A DNA stretch of 64,000 nt. Origin: Bartonella fuyuanensis. Lineage in GTDB: Bacteria; Pseudomonadota; Alphaproteobacteria; Rhizobiales; Rhizobiaceae. The stretch lies in assembly GCF_014197255.1 (NCBI RefSeq), contig NZ_JACIFE010000001.1, positions 62,001 through 126,000 of the forward strand, given 5' to 3'. Below, in pieces: positions 8,734-17,116 of this stretch. The notes below the pieces were generated by a model that did not search any database, was not told the origin of the DNA, and was given only the letters and a program-made list of their open reading frames with translations. The first letter of the stretch is position 1. The number at the start of each line of letters is the position of its first letter. The position numbers and the translations under genes were made by a program.

Positions 8734-9036
8734 ATGAAAATGATAGAACAAAATAGCGTCGATATAGCATTTAATCAAAAGGCAGCGCGAGAAGTTACAA
8801 TTGTAATGCGCTCAGAAAGGGAATGGTATTTTACATTTATTGCCGATGATCCAATCACCGGAAAACCAAATAAGTATACGCTTCTTACACAAAGAGGTAA
8901 ACTAAGGACTTGGGCCGATCCTAAATATCTTTTTAAATTTCTTCATGAGAGAGGTGTTCTTTGTGGAAATTTTAGTCTTAATCAGGATGAAACATATGAA
9001 ACAGTCAAATATTCTTCAAAAAATAATTCGAAATAA
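8734..9036 (+). CDS. korA: KorA-like regulator of the trw operon
   Basis: This 100-residue protein has the compact pattern of plasmid KorA-type proteins as I recall them: an R-E-V-T-I-V-x-R-x-x-x-E-W-Y-F-T-F segment, then D-D-P-I-T-G-K-P and L-L-T-Q-R-G-K-L-R-T-W-A-D-P. I see no obvious helix-turn-helix. It starts at ATG 8734 with GAGGG seven bases upstream. Its place between the VirB1-like gene and the first pilin gene is the korA position of pKM101/R388-type systems, where the product represses transfer-gene promoters. The 3' end overlaps trwL1 by 41 bases, so the two are likely co-translated. Assignment rests mainly on order and partial pattern memory. Confidence 0.62.
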   Translation: MKMIEQNSVDIAFNQKAAREVTIVMRSEREWYFTFIADDPITGKPNKYTLLTQRGKLRTWADPKYLFKFLHERGVLCGNFSLNQDETYETVKYSSKNNSK

Positions 9037-9313
9037 TGCTACTCAAATCTTTGCGGCTGTAAATGTATTTTTTATGGCATATCCTGTATGGGCCCAAGCG
9101 CAAGGTTTAGGAAAAGTAAAAGATGTTTTAGAAAAACTCAGTCAAGAGTTAAAAACAATTATCCCTATCGCTGCAGCTGTTATACTTTTGTGCTTAGCAA
9201 TCGGTTATGCGGGACGCTACATCGAAAAAGATACTTTCATACGGTGGGGGCTAGGTGTTATCATTGCAGGATCAGCAGCTGAGCTTGCAAACATGTTATT
9301 CACAAAAGGATAA
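8996..9313 (+). CDS. trwL1: TrwL1, VirB2-like pilin
   Basis: Major pilus subunit of the Trw system, 105 residues. A signal peptide ends near A-Q-A-Q at about residue 33. The mature protein has two hydrophobic segments around I-P-I-A-A-A-V-I-L-L-C-L-A-I-G-Y-A-G-R-Y, the charged turn E-K-D-T-F-I-R-W, and G-V-I-I-A-G-S-A. The frame is open back to 8945, but ATG 8996 has AGGA eight bases upstream and gives a proper signal peptide. It starts inside korA. The core is nearly identical at DNA level to trwL2-L4, while signal peptide, mature N-terminus and extreme C-terminus differ. Bartonella Trw pili are known to act in erythrocyte attachment. Confidence 0.9.
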   Translation: MKQSNILQKIIRNNATQIFAAVNVFFMAYPVWAQAQGLGKVKDVLEKLSQELKTIIPIAAAVILLCLAIGYAGRYIEKDTFIRWGLGVIIAGSAAELANMLFTKG

Positions 9314-9456
9314 ATAAGTATAAAGTTATACAGCATTAAAGTGTCTTTCTTATTCAAAGAATAACCTGAATTTTAAGAGATCTTATACATATTAATAAAA
9401 ACCATATGACAAAGAGATATTGTCCATAGCAACTGTAATCTAAATGGGGTAACAAT

Positions 9457-9768
9457 ATGAAACAATTAAATATTATTCAAATAGCGACCAATAAAAGCAC
9501 TTTTATCGCTCTTATGACAATTGCTTTTTTTGTAACGCATCTCATGGATGCTCAGGCAAGTTTAGCCCCTGCAAAAACTGCCCTAGAAGAACTTAAGAAA
9601 CAGTTGATTGGCATTGTTCCTATCGCTGCCGCTGTTATACTTTTGTGCTTAGCAATCGGTTATGCGGGACGCTACATCGAAAAAGATACCTTCATACGGT
9701 GGGCACTAGGTGTTATCATCGCAGGATCAGCAGTTGAGCTTGTTGATTTACTATTTAAAGCTAGTTGA
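9457..9768 (+). CDS. trwL2: TrwL2, VirB2-like pilin
   Basis: Second pilin copy, 103 residues, with a signal peptide ending near M-D-A-Q-A and the shared core from I-V-P-I-A-A-A-V-I-L-L-C-L to I-I-A-G-S-A. GGGGT lies eight bases ahead of the start. The mature N-terminus (S-L-A-P-A-K-T-A-L-E-E-L-K-K) differs from L1 and L3 but resembles L4. The stop codon lies at the join of a 22-bp tandem duplication (9742-9785), which defines the C-terminus A-S. Confidence 0.9.
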   Translation: MKQLNIIQIATNKSTFIALMTIAFFVTHLMDAQASLAPAKTALEELKKQLIGIVPIAAAVILLCLAIGYAGRYIEKDTFIRWALGVIIAGSAVELVDLLFKAS

Positions 9769-9785
9769 TTTACTATTTAAAGCTA
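9742..9785 (+). repeat. 22-bp perfect tandem duplication at the end of trwL2
   Basis: The unit beginning GTTGATTTACTATTTAAAGC and ending TA occurs twice back to back (9742-9763 and 9764-9785). The first copy encodes the last residues of TrwL2 and the stop codon falls at the start of the second. It looks like a recent slippage or recombination event that set the C-terminus. Confidence 0.9.
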
Positions 9786-9917
9786 CCGAATACGTTCTTT
9801 AAAAGATGATTTTTTATGTCAAAAAAAGCTTAAGTTTTAGTATTTTCATATATTAATAAAATTATTTCTTATTCTTCAGAAAAGCTATTTATACTAAATT
9901 TGATAAGATTAACCAAT

Positions 9918-10232
9918 ATGAAAAAAATAATTAATTTCCAATTGAAAAATAATAATAAAATTATCACAATTTCTGCAAACATAATTGTATATTTGATGAG
10001 TAGTTCTATGTCTGCTCAAGCACAGATGGCAAATACAGAGAGAGCTTTAAAGGCTTTACAGGAAGATCTGACTAAAAACATTATTCCTATCGCTGCTGCT
10101 GTTATACTTTTGTGCTTAGCAATTGGCTATGCAGGACGTTACATCGAAAAAGATACATTTATACGGTGGGCGCTAGGTGTTATCATCGCAGGATCAGCTA
10201 CCCAACTTACTGCGCTTTTATTCACGGGTTAA
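9918..10232 (+). CDS. trwL3: TrwL3, VirB2-like pilin
   Basis: Third pilin copy, 104 residues from the ATG at 9918. A TTG at 9900 is in frame but would put charged residues ahead of the signal peptide. The signal peptide ends near S-A-Q-A-Q. The core matches L1, L2 and L4 from P-I-A-A-A-V-I-L-L-C-L through E-K-D-T-F-I-R-W-A-L-G-V-I-I-A-G-S-A. Its mature N-terminus (M-A-N-T-E-R-A-L-K-A-L-Q-E-D-L) is its own. I see no strong ribosome-binding site ahead of the start. Confidence 0.88.
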   Translation: MKKIINFQLKNNNKIITISANIIVYLMSSSMSAQAQMANTERALKALQEDLTKNIIPIAAAVILLCLAIGYAGRYIEKDTFIRWALGVIIAGSATQLTALLFTG

Positions 10233-10372
10233 TGAAAATAATTACGTTTTAGTATAACACATAATGTTTTTAAATTTTATTAGTTATAGATGTATAGCAG
10301 GAATTAATATTATTTATTTTGCAAAAAGAGTATTATTTATAGAAATTTTAATTATCAAGAGGGATAAAAGAT

Positions 10373-10687
10373 ATGAAAAAGTTAAATATGTTCCAAGCAA
10401 AATGTAACAATAGGATCATTGCAACTTCTGCAGTTATAAGCGCCTTTTTCATAACGCATCCTGCATATGCGAATTTGGAGCCAGCTAAAAAAGCTTTAGA
10501 AAGGCTGAGGGATGATCTTATTGAACACATTATTCCAGTTGCTGCTGCTGTTATACTTTTGTGCTTAGCAATTGGTTATGCGGGACGCTACATCGAAAGA
10601 GATACATTTATACGATGGGCAATCGGCATTATCATCGCAGGATCAGCAACCCAACTTACTAAAATGTTATTTACAACTACTGCATGA
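10373..10687 (+). CDS. trwL4: TrwL4, VirB2-like pilin
   Basis: Fourth pilin copy, 104 residues, with AGAGGGAT about a dozen bases upstream of the ATG and a signal peptide ending near P-A-Y-A. The core reads A-A-A-V-I-L-L-C-L-A-I-G-Y-A-G-R-Y-I-E-R-D-T-F-I-R-W-A-I-G-I-I-I-A-G-S-A, with small changes from L1-L3. Its upstream region and first codons are close to those of trwL5, so the duplication that made L4 and L5 included the intergenic leader. Confidence 0.9.
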   Translation: MKKLNMFQAKCNNRIIATSAVISAFFITHPAYANLEPAKKALERLRDDLIEHIIPVAAAVILLCLAIGYAGRYIERDTFIRWAIGIIIAGSATQLTKMLFTTTA

Positions 10688-10813
10688 ATTAATATAACAC
10701 GTAATGTTTTTAAACATCCGTTTGTTACTAAGTATACACCAGTTAATAATGTCGCTCATATTGCAAAAAGGAATATTATTTATAAAAACATTAATCATAA
10801 TAGGATAAAAGAT

Positions 10814-11125
10814 ATGAAAAAGTTAAATACGTTCCGAGCAAAAGCATGCAACAAGATTAGCGTTACTGTTATCGCTTCAATTCTATTATTAATAACTCAA
10901 TCTGCTTATGCTCAAACAGGAACAAAAAGCTTAGATGTTTTTATAGGTATGCAGTATGGATTAAGTATCATTATTCCTATCTCTGCCGCCATTATTCTTT
11001 TATTTCTTTTACTTATTTACCTATTTCGTATTATCGCAAGAGCTACATTTATGCGATGGGCATTCAGTGTCATTATTGCTGGTGCGGCCTTCTATATTAG
11101 CCACATACTATTTAACATTCAGTGA
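10814..11125 (+). CDS. trwL5: TrwL5, divergent VirB2-like pilin
   Basis: Fifth and most divergent pilin, 103 residues. It keeps the MKKLN start and signal peptide of TrwL4 (ending near A-Y-A-Q) and the overall two-helix plan. The core is changed to I-P-I-S-A-A-I-I-L-L-F-L-L-L-I-Y-L-F-R-I-I-A-R-A-T-F-M-R-W, losing the G-Y-A-G-R-Y signature and the E-K-D turn. It seems to have escaped the homogenisation that keeps L1-L4 alike and may have a separate role, such as a specialised or non-polymerising subunit. That role is inference. trwM follows 12 bases after its stop. Confidence 0.87.
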   Translation: MKKLNTFRAKACNKISVTVIASILLLITQSAYAQTGTKSLDVFIGMQYGLSIIIPISAAIILLFLLLIYLFRIIARATFMRWAFSVIIAGAAFYISHILFNIQ

Positions 11126-11137
11126 CAAGAGTTATCC

Positions 11138-11446
11138 ATGAAATTACAAGAACAAAAAGCTTTCCCTTTATTCAAAGGAGCGACACGCGTTCCAACAATG
11201 TGGGGGGTACCTATGATGCCACTTATCGTTATGGTTATGGGAGTTGCTATTGTTGCTATGACAATAAATATCTTTTTATGGATTATAGCCCCACCATTAT
11301 GGTTTATTATGGCACAAATTACTAAAAACGATGATAAAGCGTTTCGTATCTGGTGGTTATGGATTGATACAAAATTTCGTAATCGTAACAAAGGTTTTTG
11401 GGGCGCATCAAGTTATAGTCCCTCTAATTATAGTAAAAGGAGATAA
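11138..11446 (+). CDS. trwM: TrwM, VirB3-like inner-membrane protein
   Basis: This 102-residue protein is the VirB3 equivalent, an inner-membrane partner of the TrwK ATPase needed for pilus assembly. It has the family plan: a short N-terminal segment with F-K-G-A-T-R-V-P-T-M-W-G-V-P, then two adjacent hydrophobic helices (roughly residues 24-55), then a basic tail. The placement between the pilins and the VirB4 gene is invariant in these systems. The frame ends two bases before the trwK start, so the two are coupled. Confidence 0.92.
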   Translation: MKLQEQKAFPLFKGATRVPTMWGVPMMPLIVMVMGVAIVAMTINIFLWIIAPPLWFIMAQITKNDDKAFRIWWLWIDTKFRNRNKGFWGASSYSPSNYSKRR

Positions 11447-11448
11447 GC

Positions 11449-13920
11449 ATGACAGCTGTTGAAAGCAGCAAACGTCTCGCATCAGAGACACCTGTAAGCC
11501 TGTTCCTTCCTTATTCACATCATGTTACAGATACGATTATCTCTACGAAGAATGCGGAGTATTTATCGATTTGGAGGATTGATGGACGTTCGCATCAAAG
11601 CGCTTCGGAAGAAGATATTTTTCAATGGACGAAAGAACTGAATAATGCTCTGCGCGGCATTGCATCAGCCAATTTATCATTTTGGACGCATATTGTACGC
11701 CGCCGTGTTTATGAATATCCTGATTCAACATTTGATCAAATGTTTTGCTATCAGCTTGATGAAAAATATCGCCAAAGTTTTATTGGTTATAATTTAATGG
11801 TCAATGATTTGTATCTGACTGTGGTTTTTCAACCGATAGCGGATAAAATTATGTCGTTCTTTTCTCAACATGAACGCGAAACACTTGACCAAAAAAATGC
11901 GCGACAAGATTTATGTATCAAAGAGCTCAATGACATCAATCGTACTTTAAGCCAATCATTAAAGCATTATGGTGCAGAACTTCTTGGTACTTATGAAAAA
12001 AATGGATATGCTTATTCTTCTGCACTTGAGTTCCTTGGAATGCTTGTCAATGCTGAATATCGTCCTATGCCAATTTGTTATGATCGTTTTGCTGACTATA
12101 TGGCTATCAATCGGCCTTTTTTCTCAAAATGGGGTGCTTTTGGTGAACTGCGAACAACCAGTGGAATACGTCGATTTGGAATGCTAGAAATCAAAGAATA
12201 CGATGTGACAACCAAACCAGGACAACTGAATAGTTTGCTAGAAAGTGATTTCGAATTCGTATTGACACAGAGCTTTTCAGTGCTCTCCCGACATGCTGCT
12301 AAAGACTATTTACAACGGCATCAGCGTAATCTTATTGATGCACGAGATGTAGCAACAAGCCAAATTGCACAAATTGACGAAGCACTAAACCAGCTTATAA
12401 GTGGGCATTTTGTCATGGGGGAACATCACTGCACATTGACTATATATGGAGAGACAATCCAGCAAATTCGCGATCATATGGCCAAAGCAAGTGCAGCATT
12501 ACTAGACGTTGGAGTATTACCCAAACCCGTAGATTTAGCGATAGAAGCCGGCTATTGGGCACAACTTCCTGGTAATTGGAAATGGAGACCCCGTCCTTCT
12601 CCGATTACATCACTGAATTTTTTATCATTTTCATCTTTTCATAATTTTATGTCAGGAAAACCTACTGGTAACCCATGGGGACCAGCCGTCACAATTCTTA
12701 AAACAACTAGTAAAACACCGCTTTATTTCAATTTTCATGCCTCTAAACTTGAGGAAGATTCGACCGATAAGCGGTTACTCGGCAATACTGCGCTTATTGG
12801 GCAATCTGGGTCTGGTAAAACTGTACTGCTTGGTTTTTTGTTAGCACAAGCACAGAAATTCAAACCAACGACTGTTGTTTTTGATAAAGATCGCGGCATG
12901 GAAATTGCTATTCGAGCGATGGGTGGAAAATATCTAACATTCAAGCCAGGTAGATCAAGTGGCTTTAATCCATTCCAACTTCCTCCCACCCAAGACAATC
13001 TGATCTTTCTGAAACAATTTGTTAAAAAATTAGCAGAATCTGGTGGTGAAATCACACATCACGACGAGGAAGAAATTAATCAAGCTGTTATGTCTGTTAT
13101 GAGCAATAACATTGACCAATCGCTGCGTCGTTTGTCTTTTCTAGTGCAATTCTTACCAAATCCGCACTTAAATGACTATAATGCACACCCATCTGTTCAT
13201 GCTCGCTTACTGAAATGGTGCGAGGGTGGTGATTATGGATGGTTGTTTGATAATCCCCGTGATGCTCTTGATCTCTCAACACATCAAATTTACGGTTTTG
13301 ATATTACGGAATTCTTAGACAATCTAGAAACTCGCACGCCGGTAATGATGTATTTGCTTTACCGCACTGAAGGTATGATTAGCGGACAGCGATTTATGTA
13401 TATTTTTGATGAGTTTTGGAAACCGTTACAAGACCCATACTTTGAAGATTTAGCAAAAAATAAGCAAAAGACTATCCGTAAACAAAATGGTATTTTTGTT
13501 TACGCGACCCAAGAGCCTAGCGATGCTTTAGAAAGTAATATTGCCAAAACACTCATTCAACAATGCGCAACTTACATTTTTCTAGCCAATCCCAAAGCAA
13601 ATTATGAAGATTACACAAAAGGCTTTAAACTAACAGATACCGAATTTGAACTCATTAAAGGACTTGGTGAGTTTAGCCGGCAATTTCTTATTAAGCAGGG
13701 CGACCAATCAGCACTTGCAGAACTAAATCTTGGTAAATTCCATGTGACAAGCGATGGAAACAACATTGAACACAACTTTAATGATGAGCTCTTAGTGTTA
13801 TCAGGTACCCCTGATAATGCAGAATTAGCCGAAAGCATTATTGCAAAAGTTGGTGATGATCCAGCAATATGGTTACCAGTTTTTTTACAGCACGTAAAAA
13901 ATAACAGGAGGGAAATATGA
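11449..13920 (+). CDS. trwK: TrwK, VirB4-like ATPase
   Basis: This 823-residue ATPase energises assembly of the Trw machine at the inner membrane. Walker A GQSGSGKT lies near residue 455 and a Walker B-like M-Y-I-F-D-E-F-W segment near residue 650, followed by the C-terminal A-T-Q-E-P-S-D-A motif. The N-terminal half is the CagE/TrbE/VirB domain. The ribosome-binding site AAGGAG is five bases ahead of the ATG. The length is normal for VirB4 proteins and no damage is visible. The stop overlaps the start of trwJ1 (ATGA). Confidence 0.96.
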   Translation: MTAVESSKRLASETPVSLFLPYSHHVTDTIISTKNAEYLSIWRIDGRSHQSASEEDIFQWTKELNNALRGIASANLSFWTHIVRRRVYEYPDSTFDQMFCYQLDEKYRQSFIGYNLMVNDLYLTVVFQPIADKIMSFFSQHERETLDQKNARQDLCIKELNDINRTLSQSLKHYGAELLGTYEKNGYAYSSALEFLGMLVNAEYRPMPICYDRFADYMAINRPFFSKWGAFGELRTTSGIRRFGMLEIKEYDVTTKPGQLNSLLESDFEFVLTQSFSVLSRHAAKDYLQRHQRNLIDARDVATSQIAQIDEALNQLISGHFVMGEHHCTLTIYGETIQQIRDHMAKASAALLDVGVLPKPVDLAIEAGYWAQLPGNWKWRPRPSPITSLNFLSFSSFHNFMSGKPTGNPWGPAVTILKTTSKTPLYFNFHASKLEEDSTDKRLLGNTALIGQSGSGKTVLLGFLLAQAQKFKPTTVVFDKDRGMEIAIRAMGGKYLTFKPGRSSGFNPFQLPPTQDNLIFLKQFVKKLAESGGEITHHDEEEINQAVMSVMSNNIDQSLRRLSFLVQFLPNPHLNDYNAHPSVHARLLKWCEGGDYGWLFDNPRDALDLSTHQIYGFDITEFLDNLETRTPVMMYLLYRTEGMISGQRFMYIFDEFWKPLQDPYFEDLAKNKQKTIRKQNGIFVYATQEPSDALESNIAKTLIQQCATYIFLANPKANYEDYTKGFKLTDTEFELIKGLGEFSRQFLIKQGDQSALAELNLGKFHVTSDGNNIEHNFNDELLVLSGTPDNAELAESIIAKVGDDPAIWLPVFLQHVKNNRREI

Positions 13921-14699
13921 AAAAGGTAATTATCGCAATAACAACAACAGCGATTTTAGGAATTCCAAGCTCAGCAATGGCTTGGTCTTGGGGAGCAGGA
14001 GCTGCTGATTTAAGTGCATCAGTTTCAACAGCTTGGCCCAATTGGGGTTGGGGTTCATCTTCAAATACATCAAAGCCTAAAAGTCCTTCTCCCAAAAAGA
14101 ACCTACCCAAAATACCGCCAGTTACTCCACTTATTGATATACTAAAAAAACAATTGGAGGAAACAAAAAAAGTACATAAGTCTATAACGGGAAGCAATAA
14201 ATTCGATCTTAAAAAACTTACAAACACACAAACAAATAACAGCAGTTTTTTTCTCAAGAATCCAGAAAATATCTATAATGAATCTAATAATTCAGATATA
14301 TCAACATCCGTTGCAAATATTACGCAAGCAGAAAATACTCTCACATCTCTCCAAGAATCTCGTAATGCTATCGATAAACGTATCCAATATGCAACAGTCG
14401 TTGATAAAGCAGTAAGTTTAAAAACTTTTCGAGAAGCAGATTATCGTTTTCAGCGAATTGAAGAACTATTAAACGAAATTAATACAACAAAAGACCTAAA
14501 AAGCGTTGCCGAGTTACAAGCACATATAATTGGAATGTTAGCTAAGATTCAAAATGAGACTACAAAATTACAAATGGTTTCCTATTCGCGCAACGCAGAA
14601 CAAGCGCTTATCAATCAACAAAAGCAAAAGCGGAACGCAAAAATTCTCAACAGTAACAATAAAAAAATGCCAACAATACGATACATGAGATCTACTTAA
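13917..14699 (+). CDS. trwJ1: TrwJ1, VirB5-like pilus-tip protein
   Basis: This 260-residue secreted protein is the VirB5 equivalent, thought to sit at the pilus tip and, in Bartonella, to contact erythrocytes. The signal peptide ends near S-A-M-A. The mature N-terminus is tryptophan- and glycine-rich (W-S-W-G-A-G), then proline- and serine-rich, then helical. The C-terminal 112 residues carry the family pattern (R-N-A-I-D-K-R-I-Q-Y-A to K-L-Q-M-V-S-Y-S-R-N-A-E-Q-A-L). From base 14361 onward the DNA is identical to the end of the broken trwJ3 at 17956-18294. It overlaps trwK by four bases. Confidence 0.9.
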   Translation: MKKVIIAITTTAILGIPSSAMAWSWGAGAADLSASVSTAWPNWGWGSSSNTSKPKSPSPKKNLPKIPPVTPLIDILKKQLEETKKVHKSITGSNKFDLKKLTNTQTNNSSFFLKNPENIYNESNNSDISTSVANITQAENTLTSLQESRNAIDKRIQYATVVDKAVSLKTFREADYRFQRIEELLNEINTTKDLKSVAELQAHIIGMLAKIQNETTKLQMVSYSRNAEQALINQQKQKRNAKILNSNNKKMPTIRYMRST

Positions 14700-14934
14700 T
14701 GACATTTTTATATTTATCTTCCCTATATCATTTGCCGCTCGTTTGTGTAAAGAACAGAGCACTACATGGTGTTTCTGTTCTCTCTTAACAAGCTAAAAGC
14801 TTTTCCAGAATTATAACCTCTGTCAGACCATACCAATGAAAAATTCTCAGCCGATATTCTGTAATGTCAATAAAACATTTACTCATGTTTCAAGATAATA
14901 TGAAACTACCAGTTCGTTAAAAAAGAGGAATACC

Positions 14935-15804
14935 ATGAACTTCACAATGTTCACACAACTTGTTAGCCGGATTGATGAGGCAACAAAAACATATGTCACA
15001 GATATTTCCTCAAAAGCAATCGCTATCATTACACCCTTCGTATCCGTAGGGCTCACCATCTCTTTCATCGTGTATGGATTGCTCATTATGCGTGGGGCAA
15101 TAGACATGTCACTCTCTGGATTCGTACACCGTTACTTGCGAACAAGTATTATTACTTCAATTGCATTATCTACCGGACTTTATCAGACTGAAATTGCAAA
15201 TTTGATAATAGACATACCCTATGAGTTAGCAGCTAAACTAATGAATAACCCACCAAATAACAACACACTAATCAGTTTAATTGACAAAGTCGCTGAACAA
15301 GGGTTTAGTTGTGCAAGCGAAGCTTTCGAAGAAGCTGCTTTTTTGGAAGCTAATGGGCTTCTGTATGGTCTCTTCGGTATCCTTATCTTGCTTATAACAA
15401 GTTTCCTAGCCGCAATTGGTGGAGCTTTCATTTTGATGGCAAAAATCGCACTTGTACTCCTCGTAGGGCTCGGACCACTCTTTATCATTGCTTTGCTCTG
15501 GCAACCAACCTATCGCTTCTTTGAGCAATGGATAGCCCAAATCCTAAGCTATACAATCCTCGTTGTACTCCTAGCCACCGTATTTAGTTTGATGATGGAT
15601 ATCTTTGCAAATTATGTAACCGATCTGAAATTCGATGGAAAGCAAAATGTGGGATATGCCCTTGGTGGTGCACTCATCCTATCTATTATCTCTATTGTAC
15701 TACTCCTCAAACTGTCAAATATCGCAAATGCTTTAGCAAAAGGCGTTACATTTAGATACCTATGGAGATTAGATACAACAGGCAACGCATCCCCCCCAAA
15801 ATAA
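14935..15804 (+). CDS. trwI1: TrwI1, VirB6-like inner-membrane channel protein
   Basis: This 289-residue polytopic membrane protein is the VirB6 equivalent, part of the inner-membrane substrate path. Five or six hydrophobic segments are visible: residues about 25-55, 63-85, 140-165, 168-190, 205-230 and 240-262. The conserved G-P-L-F-I-I-A-L-L-W tryptophan-containing motif lies near residue 180. AGAGGAA lies seven bases ahead of the ATG. The whole gene and its spacers are identical to trwI2 at 18530-19399. A 235-base spacer separates it from trwJ1, which is longer than elsewhere in the operon. Confidence 0.93.
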   Translation: MNFTMFTQLVSRIDEATKTYVTDISSKAIAIITPFVSVGLTISFIVYGLLIMRGAIDMSLSGFVHRYLRTSIITSIALSTGLYQTEIANLIIDIPYELAAKLMNNPPNNNTLISLIDKVAEQGFSCASEAFEEAAFLEANGLLYGLFGILILLITSFLAAIGGAFILMAKIALVLLVGLGPLFIIALLWQPTYRFFEQWIAQILSYTILVVLLATVFSLMMDIFANYVTDLKFDGKQNVGYALGGALILSIISIVLLLKLSNIANALAKGVTFRYLWRLDTTGNASPPK

Positions 15805-15992
15805 CACTGTCAAATAATCAATGAGACCTTTAAAATTATTTGCACTGAACGTGAATTATTTTCATAAATTAAAAAATAAAATTAATAAAAGATAAACTAT
15901 CGTAAACTATACACTTTACTTTATTATTAAAATTATAATAATGATAATAAATGTTAGACTTTATATCATTATCATAAAAGAGGCGCATTAAA

Positions 15993-16136
15993 ATGAAGTC
16001 GATCGTTTTTATAATTTTGATTATAAATACTTTATCAGCTTGTGCATTGGCACCAAAGCTAAAACAACCAAATGATAGAAACCGTGTACCTGTTAATAAA
16101 ACAATCCCCGCCGAAATCAAGCGAGCAATCATATGA
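15993..16136 (+). CDS. trwH1: TrwH1, VirB7-like lipoprotein
   Basis: A 47-residue lipoprotein, the VirB7 equivalent, expected to be lipidated and to stabilise the VirB9-like TrwF in the outer-membrane core complex. The signal sequence ends in the lipobox L-S-A-C, with cysteine near residue 16, followed by A-L-A-P-K. AGAGG lies about ten bases ahead of the ATG at 15993. It is too short for ordinary gene calling. The stop overlaps the trwJ2 start by four bases (ATGA). It is identical to trwH2. Confidence 0.88.
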   Translation: MKSIVFIILIINTLSACALAPKLKQPNDRNRVPVNKTIPAEIKRAII

Positions 16137-17116
16137 AAAAGTTATTTATTCTAATAGGAGCAATTGCATTTATTGGAGCACTAAATTCAACTCTAGCATT
16201 ATCTAAATCATCAAAAAAAGCGCTATCAAAAGCGTTACCACAGCATTCTTTTTCACAAGAAGAGGATTTTGATCTGCTGGGAAAACAAAAGACACTTGTT
16301 GGAACGTTAAATTCAGCCCTAGACATATCTAAAGCATTAAAATCAGCCCTAGACATATCTAAATCATTAAAACATTCTTCCTCTTCACAAGAATACCAAA
16401 AACAACAGGCGCTTATTGGAACACTAAACTCAGCTATAGGACTATCTGAGTCATTACTATCTTCATTACAAAAAGATCCTGCTAGTTTATTTCAAAAACA
16501 ACTTGAAATAAGCAAAAAGCAGCTTAAAAAAATCGAAGAAACATATAAATTTCTAGCAGGTGAGAAAGTAAATAAGAAAAAAAATAAAAACGTAAATAGC
16601 TTAGTGCTTGAAAAAAATAACCAAGATTTTTATTTTCAGAATCCGCAATTTATCTATGATAGAGATAAACAGAATAACATTTTTACCAATAATAGGGTTA
16701 CAGGCAAGAATGATATTGTGCAAGAGTTTAGTAGAGTTGTAAAAAGTGAAGTTTATCCTAAGAATTATACGAGCAATACTGTACGCACCATAATTACTAG
16801 ACGCAAACAATATGCAGATTTTATGGATAAAACTGTAGCTTTACGAGTTTTTTTAGAAATAGAAAATCGTTTTCGGCACATTGCGGAGACATTAGCCATT
16901 CTTGACCAAATGCAAGATCTAAAAAGCTTTGCTAAATTGCAGATACGTATGAATGAAATATTAGCTATGACCCAGAATGAAGCAACAAAATTACAAATGA
17001 TTGCGTATTCACGCACCCTTGAACAGGCACTTATTAACCGATTACAAAATATGCGCAATACAAAAATTCTTTCGAGCACAAATACAAAAATGCCTCAAAT
17101 AAGAAACACTCTATAA
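16133..17116 (+). CDS. trwJ2: TrwJ2, long VirB5-like pilus-tip protein with internal repeats
   Basis: This 327-residue VirB5-like protein is about 65 residues longer than TrwJ1. The signal peptide (MKKLFILIGAIAFIGA) is followed by repeated units: L-N-S-T-L-A-L-S-K, L-N-S-A-L-D-I-S-K-A-L-K, S-A-L-D-I-S-K-S-L-K and L-N-S-A-I-G-L-S-E. These form an amphipathic, serine-rich region over residues 15-120. The C-terminal 110 residues follow the TrwJ pattern (R-K-Q-Y-A-D-F-M-D-K-T-V-A-L to L-Q-M-I-A-Y-S-R-T-L-E-Q-A-L) but diverge clearly from TrwJ1, so this copy has not been homogenised. A terminator-like hairpin follows immediately. The repeats suggest a surface region that varies by slippage or recombination. 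Confidence 0.88.
   Translation: MKKLFILIGAIAFIGALNSTLALSKSSKKALSKALPQHSFSQEEDFDLLGKQKTLVGTLNSALDISKALKSALDISKSLKHSSSSQEYQKQQALIGTLNSAIGLSESLLSSLQKDPASLFQKQLEISKKQLKKIEETYKFLAGEKVNKKKNKNVNSLVLEKNNQDFYFQNPQFIYDRDKQNNIFTNNRVTGKNDIVQEFSRVVKSEVYPKNYTSNTVRTIITRRKQYADFMDKTVALRVFLEIENRFRHIAETLAILDQMQDLKSFAKLQIRMNEILAMTQNEATKLQMIAYSRTLEQALINRLQNMRNTKILSSTNTKMPQIRNTL
16313..16372 (+). repeat. two 30-bp tandem repeats inside trwJ2
   Basis: Two in-frame 30-bp units (16313-16342 and 16343-16372) differ at one base and encode S-A-L-D-I-S-K-A-L-K and S-A-L-D-I-S-K-S-L-K. More diverged relatives of the unit lie upstream near 16175 and downstream near 16425. Unit number could change without breaking the frame. 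Confidence 0.9.

Larger units (their letters stand above)
14361..16139 (+). repeat. 1,779-bp direct repeat, copy 1 (3' trwJ1 + trwI1 + trwH1)
   Basis: This segment is identical to 17956-19734 at a constant offset of 3,595 bases. I found no mismatch on reading through the trwJ 3' ends, the J-I spacer, trwI, the I-H spacer and trwH. It starts inside trwJ (at CGTAATGCTATCG) and ends at ATGAAAA, the first codons of the following gene (trwJ2 here, trwG in the other copy). Identity in spacers as well as in codons points to recent duplication or gene conversion rather than selection on protein. Confidence 0.95.
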
